DNA from: Bacteroidales bacterium
GTDB taxonomy: Bacteria; Bacteroidota; Bacteroidia; Bacteroidales; F082
Direction: 5' to 3'
DNA: 64,000 nucleotides
Assembly (NCBI GenBank): GCA_028277395.1
Contig: JANQGJ010000085.1
Location: 93,867-157,866, forward strand
In this document: positions 61,010 to 64,000 of the stretch, piece by piece
How positions within the stretch are numbered: position 1 is the stretch's first letter
Layout: each line of letters begins with the position of its first letter
Made by a program: the position numbers and the translations under genes
The notes under the pieces: generated by a model
Databases searched by the model: none
Told to the model about the DNA's origin: nothing
The model's input: only the letters and a program-made list of their open reading frames with translations

Positions 61010-61017
61010 TACATTTG
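61010..61017 (+). promoter_or_regulatory. -7 box for the M16 peptidase gene
   Basis: TACATTTG matches TAnnTTTG. Transcription from about 61023 excludes the in-frame GTG at 60979 and supports the ATG at 61054. Confidence 0.6.
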
Positions 61018-61053
61018 TATCAATTTTATAAATTAAAAACTAATTTAATTATT

Positions 61054-63870
61054 ATGAAAAAACTTATACACGTCTTGTGTGCTGTTATGTTATTTGGGAA
61101 TTTTGTTTCCTCTGCTGCGAACATACCGGATGATAAAAAAGTTCCTCTTGACCCCAAAGTTCGCTACGGTAAACTTGATAATGGTATGACTTACTATATC
61201 AGGGCAAATGAACTCCCTGAAGATCGTGCAGATTTTTACATTGTATTTAATGTTGGCGCCATTCTTGAAAATGATGATCAGGACGGTCTTGCCCACCTGA
61301 CAGAACATATGGCCTTTAACGGAACCAAGAACTTTCCTAAAAAAGGAATTCTTGACTTTCTTGAAAGAAACGGTGTTGCATTCGGTCATAACGTAAATGC
61401 TTTTACTAGCCTTGATGTAACTGCATATAACCTGAATGATGTACCACTTACTGATGAATCAATAGTAGATTCTTCACTTCTTGTACTACACGACTGGTCG
61501 AATTATGTTTCTTTTGAAGATGAGGAGATTGATGCCGAAAGAAAAGTAGTGCATGAAGAATGGAGAACCCGACGCAGTGCTGATTTCAGAATGATGAAAG
61601 AACTCATGCCAATTATATACAAGGATTCTAAATATGCGAAACGCGATGTTATTGGCAGTCTTGACGTTATAGATAATTGCTCATACGAAACTTTGCGTTC
61701 ATTCTATCGCGACTGGTACCGTCCGGATTTGGAAGCAATAATTATTGTTGGTGATTTTGATGCTGATGAAATGGAGAAAAAAGTTGTTTCACTATTTTCA
61801 AAAGTACCTAAAGCAAAAAATCCAAAAGAAAGGCCAACTTATGAAGTCCCAAATAATGCAGAACCTTTAATTGGAATAGCAACCGATCCGGAAGCTCAAA
61901 GAAACTCTATCATGGTTTATTTTAAACATGATATTGTTGAACCCGAAGACAAGAATATTGACTATATGCGTGAACTATTGGTTAGACGTTTGTACAACGA
62001 CATGATAAACAATCGTTTAAATGAACTGGTTCAAAAAGAAAACCCTCCTTTTATTGTTGGATACTCTGCCTACACAAATATGGTAAGATCAAAAGATGCT
62101 TTTATGGCAGTAGCGTTTGCAAGGGATAACGAAGTGTTAACAGCACTTAACAGTGTACTAACTGAAAATGAGAGAGTTCGTCAGCACGGCTTTACACAAA
62201 GCGAATTAGACCGTACTAAAAAAGATATTCTGCGTGGATACGAAAAATCATACAAAGAAAGGGAGAAACAAAAAAACAATAATTACGTTTGGGAATATTT
62301 CTCAAATTACTTAACAAATGAACCAATACCCGGTATTGAGTTTGAATATGATTTTGCAAAAAATGTTCTTCCCGGAATTAAACTTGAAGAGATCAATACA
62401 CTACCTGATAAGTGGATCACCAAAGAAAATATTGTGGTTTCTATTACGGGACTTGAGAAAGAAGGAGTATCACTGCCAACAGAAGAAGAAGTTCTTGAGG
62501 TTATAAAAAAATCACGAAATGCTGAACTCGAAGCCTATGTTGATGCCGTTCTGGACATACCCCTGGTTGCAAACATTCCCGAACCATCACCGGTTAAAGA
62601 AACTGAAGAATTAAAAGACCTCGGTGTTACAATCTGGACTCTCGAAAATGGTGCAGAGATAATAATAAAGAAAACAGATTTTAAAGAAGATGAAATATTA
62701 TTCGAAGCATACAGCTTTGGAGGCAGCTCTCTTATTGATCTGGATAAAATTCCATCGGCTGATATGACCACAACTATTGCCTCACAATCAGGTGCCGGTG
62801 AATTTGATAATATTTCTCTTGAAAAAATGATGGCAGGAAAAGTACTCAGACTTAATCCATATATTTCTGATATCGCTGAAGGGTTCAACGGATCAACATC
62901 ACCTGAAGATTTGGAAACCTTTATGCAATTACTGTATTTAAAATTTGAACAGCCAAGGTTTGATAAAGAGTCCTATAGTGCATTTATGGGTCGTATTAAA
63001 GCATGGATACAAAATACCAGTACCGATCCACGAACAGTTGCCAGAGATTCCATTTCATTTTTAATGGCAGACAGAAATCCAAGAAAGTCTCCAATGAATG
63101 TTGAAAAGCTTGACAAAGTCACTTTTGAGGATATTAAGTATATCTATACCGACAGATTCAACGACGGGGCAGATTTCAGGTTTTATTTTGTTGGTAACAT
63201 TGATGAAGCAAAACTAAAACCCTTAGTTGAAACATATATTGGTGGTTTATCTGATAAGTCTCGTTCAGAAACATGGAAAGACAATAATGTACGACCTCCA
63301 AAAGATAATGCCGTTAATGTTTTCAATATTCCTATGGAAACCCCAAAAGCTACAGTTTTTGTAAATTATAATGGTAAATTCAGGTACAATGCCGAAAATT
63401 TAGTTTATTTAAATGCGATCAGATACATCCTTAGCCTCAGATATACAGAAACTATCAGGGAAGAAGAAGGAGGATCGTATGGTGTTGGTGTTTGGACATC
63501 CAAAATAAAATATCCTTATGAAGGATTTAAAATCAATATGCAATTCGATTGTGATCCTGAAAGGGCAGAAACTTTGAAGGCAATTGTATTTGAAGAGGTT
63601 AATAAACTTCAGAACAATGGTCCTAAAGAAGTTGATGTACATAAAACCATTGAATACTTCATTAAAACCCGTGAAGAGGACTTAAAAGAAAACAAATTCT
63701 GGTTAAAAGCACTGGTTTCTATGGATAAATACGAACTAAACACTCTTGAAAAATCCAATTATGAAGAAATAGTAAAGGGTATGACTGTAAAAAAACTTCA
63801 AAAATTTGCGAATAAACTATTTGGAAGCAGCAAAAATGTTGAAGTTGTGATGTTGCCAAAGACTGAATAA
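61054..63870 (+). CDS. M16 family zinc metallopeptidase (pitrilysin-like), secreted
   Basis: The 938-residue protein has a signal peptide (KKLIHVLCAVMLFGNFVSSAA). The inverted zinc motif HLTEH is at residues 81-85 (His81, Glu84, His85), and the downstream ligand glutamate is in the EEIDAERKVVHEEWRTRRS region. It holds four M16 halves in one chain. The last has the R/Y-type substrate segment ETIREEEGGSYGVGVW, and only the first half keeps the zinc site, as in other two-lobed M16 proteases. Probably a periplasmic enzyme digesting peptides. The gene has its own promoter and is followed by a palindromic element. Confidence 0.93.
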   Translation: MKKLIHVLCAVMLFGNFVSSAANIPDDKKVPLDPKVRYGKLDNGMTYYIRANELPEDRADFYIVFNVGAILENDDQDGLAHLTEHMAFNGTKNFPKKGILDFLERNGVAFGHNVNAFTSLDVTAYNLNDVPLTDESIVDSSLLVLHDWSNYVSFEDEEIDAERKVVHEEWRTRRSADFRMMKELMPIIYKDSKYAKRDVIGSLDVIDNCSYETLRSFYRDWYRPDLEAIIIVGDFDADEMEKKVVSLFSKVPKAKNPKERPTYEVPNNAEPLIGIATDPEAQRNSIMVYFKHDIVEPEDKNIDYMRELLVRRLYNDMINNRLNELVQKENPPFIVGYSAYTNMVRSKDAFMAVAFARDNEVLTALNSVLTENERVRQHGFTQSELDRTKKDILRGYEKSYKEREKQKNNNYVWEYFSNYLTNEPIPGIEFEYDFAKNVLPGIKLEEINTLPDKWITKENIVVSITGLEKEGVSLPTEEEVLEVIKKSRNAELEAYVDAVLDIPLVANIPEPSPVKETEELKDLGVTIWTLENGAEIIIKKTDFKEDEILFEAYSFGGSSLIDLDKIPSADMTTTIASQSGAGEFDNISLEKMMAGKVLRLNPYISDIAEGFNGSTSPEDLETFMQLLYLKFEQPRFDKESYSAFMGRIKAWIQNTSTDPRTVARDSISFLMADRNPRKSPMNVEKLDKVTFEDIKYIYTDRFNDGADFRFYFVGNIDEAKLKPLVETYIGGLSDKSRSETWKDNNVRPPKDNAVNVFNIPMETPKATVFVNYNGKFRYNAENLVYLNAIRYILSLRYTETIREEEGGSYGVGVWTSKIKYPYEGFKINMQFDCDPERAETLKAIVFEEVNKLQNNGPKEVDVHKTIEYFIKTREEDLKENKFWLKALVSMDKYELNTLEKSNYEEIVKGMTVKKLQKFANKLFGSSKNVEVVMLPKTE

Positions 63871-63893
63871 CCGATATTGATTAACAAAAGATC

Positions 63894-64000
63894 AAAAGAG
63901 ACCGTCTCAAAAGTAAAGGTTATGTGCTGTAGATTTCCATATTTGGAAAATCTTTCGGGCACCTACCCGAATACAAAAACCTTTTGAGACAGCCTCTTTT
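63894..64000. mobile_element. MITE-like palindromic element at the right edge
   Basis: AAAAGAG-ACC-GTCTCAAAAG (63894-63913) is mirrored by CTTTTGAGAC-AGC-CTCTTTT (63981-64000), so 17 of 20 arm positions pair. GGTT/AACC extends the arms. Inside lie two more hairpins, GATTTCC/GGAAAATC (63932-63952) and TTCGGG/CCCGAA (63954-63971), giving a cloverleaf-like fold. The arm sequence resembles insertion-sequence ends with a GAGGCTGTCTCAAAA core. No transposase ORF is inside, so it may be a MITE; the element could run past the window. Confidence 0.55.

Noticed and set aside
60979..61053. GTG at 60979 as start of the M16 peptidase.
   Set aside because: It would put 25 residues before a good signal peptide and lies upstream of the -7 box at 61010-61017.

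Overview
The window looks like a chromosomal segment of a low-GC Bacteroidota bacterium, most likely an environmental member of the Bacteroidales/Marinilabiliales side of the phylum. Three things suggest this. At least 17 genes are preceded by the Bacteroidota -7 promoter box TAnnTTTG. Two proteins end in type IX secretion (T9SS) sorting tails. Several genes are of Bacteroidota type: fused CysN/CysC, UpxY-like NusG, short-chain threonine dehydrogenase, bacterial GGGP synthase, Omp28-like and S9B dipeptidyl peptidase. No rRNA, tRNA or CRISPR array was seen.

Layout. 1-6.6 kb: end of a leucine-rich-repeat gene; p-aminobenzoate genes split into pabB-pabC (-) and a divergent pabA (+); a HEPN-type HepT-like gene followed by a 31-codon remnant of its nucleotidyltransferase partner; an HdeD-like membrane protein; RidA; glutaryl-CoA dehydrogenase. 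6.6-18.7 kb: the most unusual region. A minus-strand run encodes one small protein, two long 17-residue-repeat 'head' proteins with different C-terminal domains, a lipoprotein and a beta-propeller protein. It is divergent from a membrane-anchored TPR-LuxR regulator. Phased direct repeats GGTATGCAAT lie between the two transcription units. 18.7-31.6 kb: cysS, a GNAT-like protein, threonine dehydrogenase, a TPR histidine kinase, a lipid kinase, two glycosyltransferases, TerC, phosphofructokinase and an FG-GAP repeat protein.

31.7-49 kb, nearly all minus strand: a barrel protein, dipeptidyl peptidase and unknown secreted protein operon; GGGP synthase; an unannotated 39-residue membrane microprotein; a barrel-SPOR protein; lysS; two T9SS cargo proteins; a ureohydrolase-fold protein that has lost metal ligands; and topA with a perfect 20-bp palindrome in its leader. 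49-64 kb: a secreted phosphoesterase; a polysaccharide export set (Wza-like, Wzc-like tyrosine kinase with a 14-fold Gly-Tyr tail, WlbA-like oxidoreductase, UpxY-like factor); cysD and cysNC for APS/PAPS; a flippase-like membrane protein; Hsp20; an M16 peptidase; and a palindromic MITE-like element at the right edge.

How it fits together. Core metabolism and translation genes are interspersed with envelope and secreted-protein genes. The EPS export genes next to PAPS-forming genes, with no sulfite-forming reductase visible, are compatible with sulfation of a surface product, though this is inference. The best candidate for an undescribed system is the 6.6-18.7 kb locus: a surface apparatus of repeat-stalk proteins with its own membrane-bound regulator. 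Function calls rest on reading motifs by eye; no database search was run.
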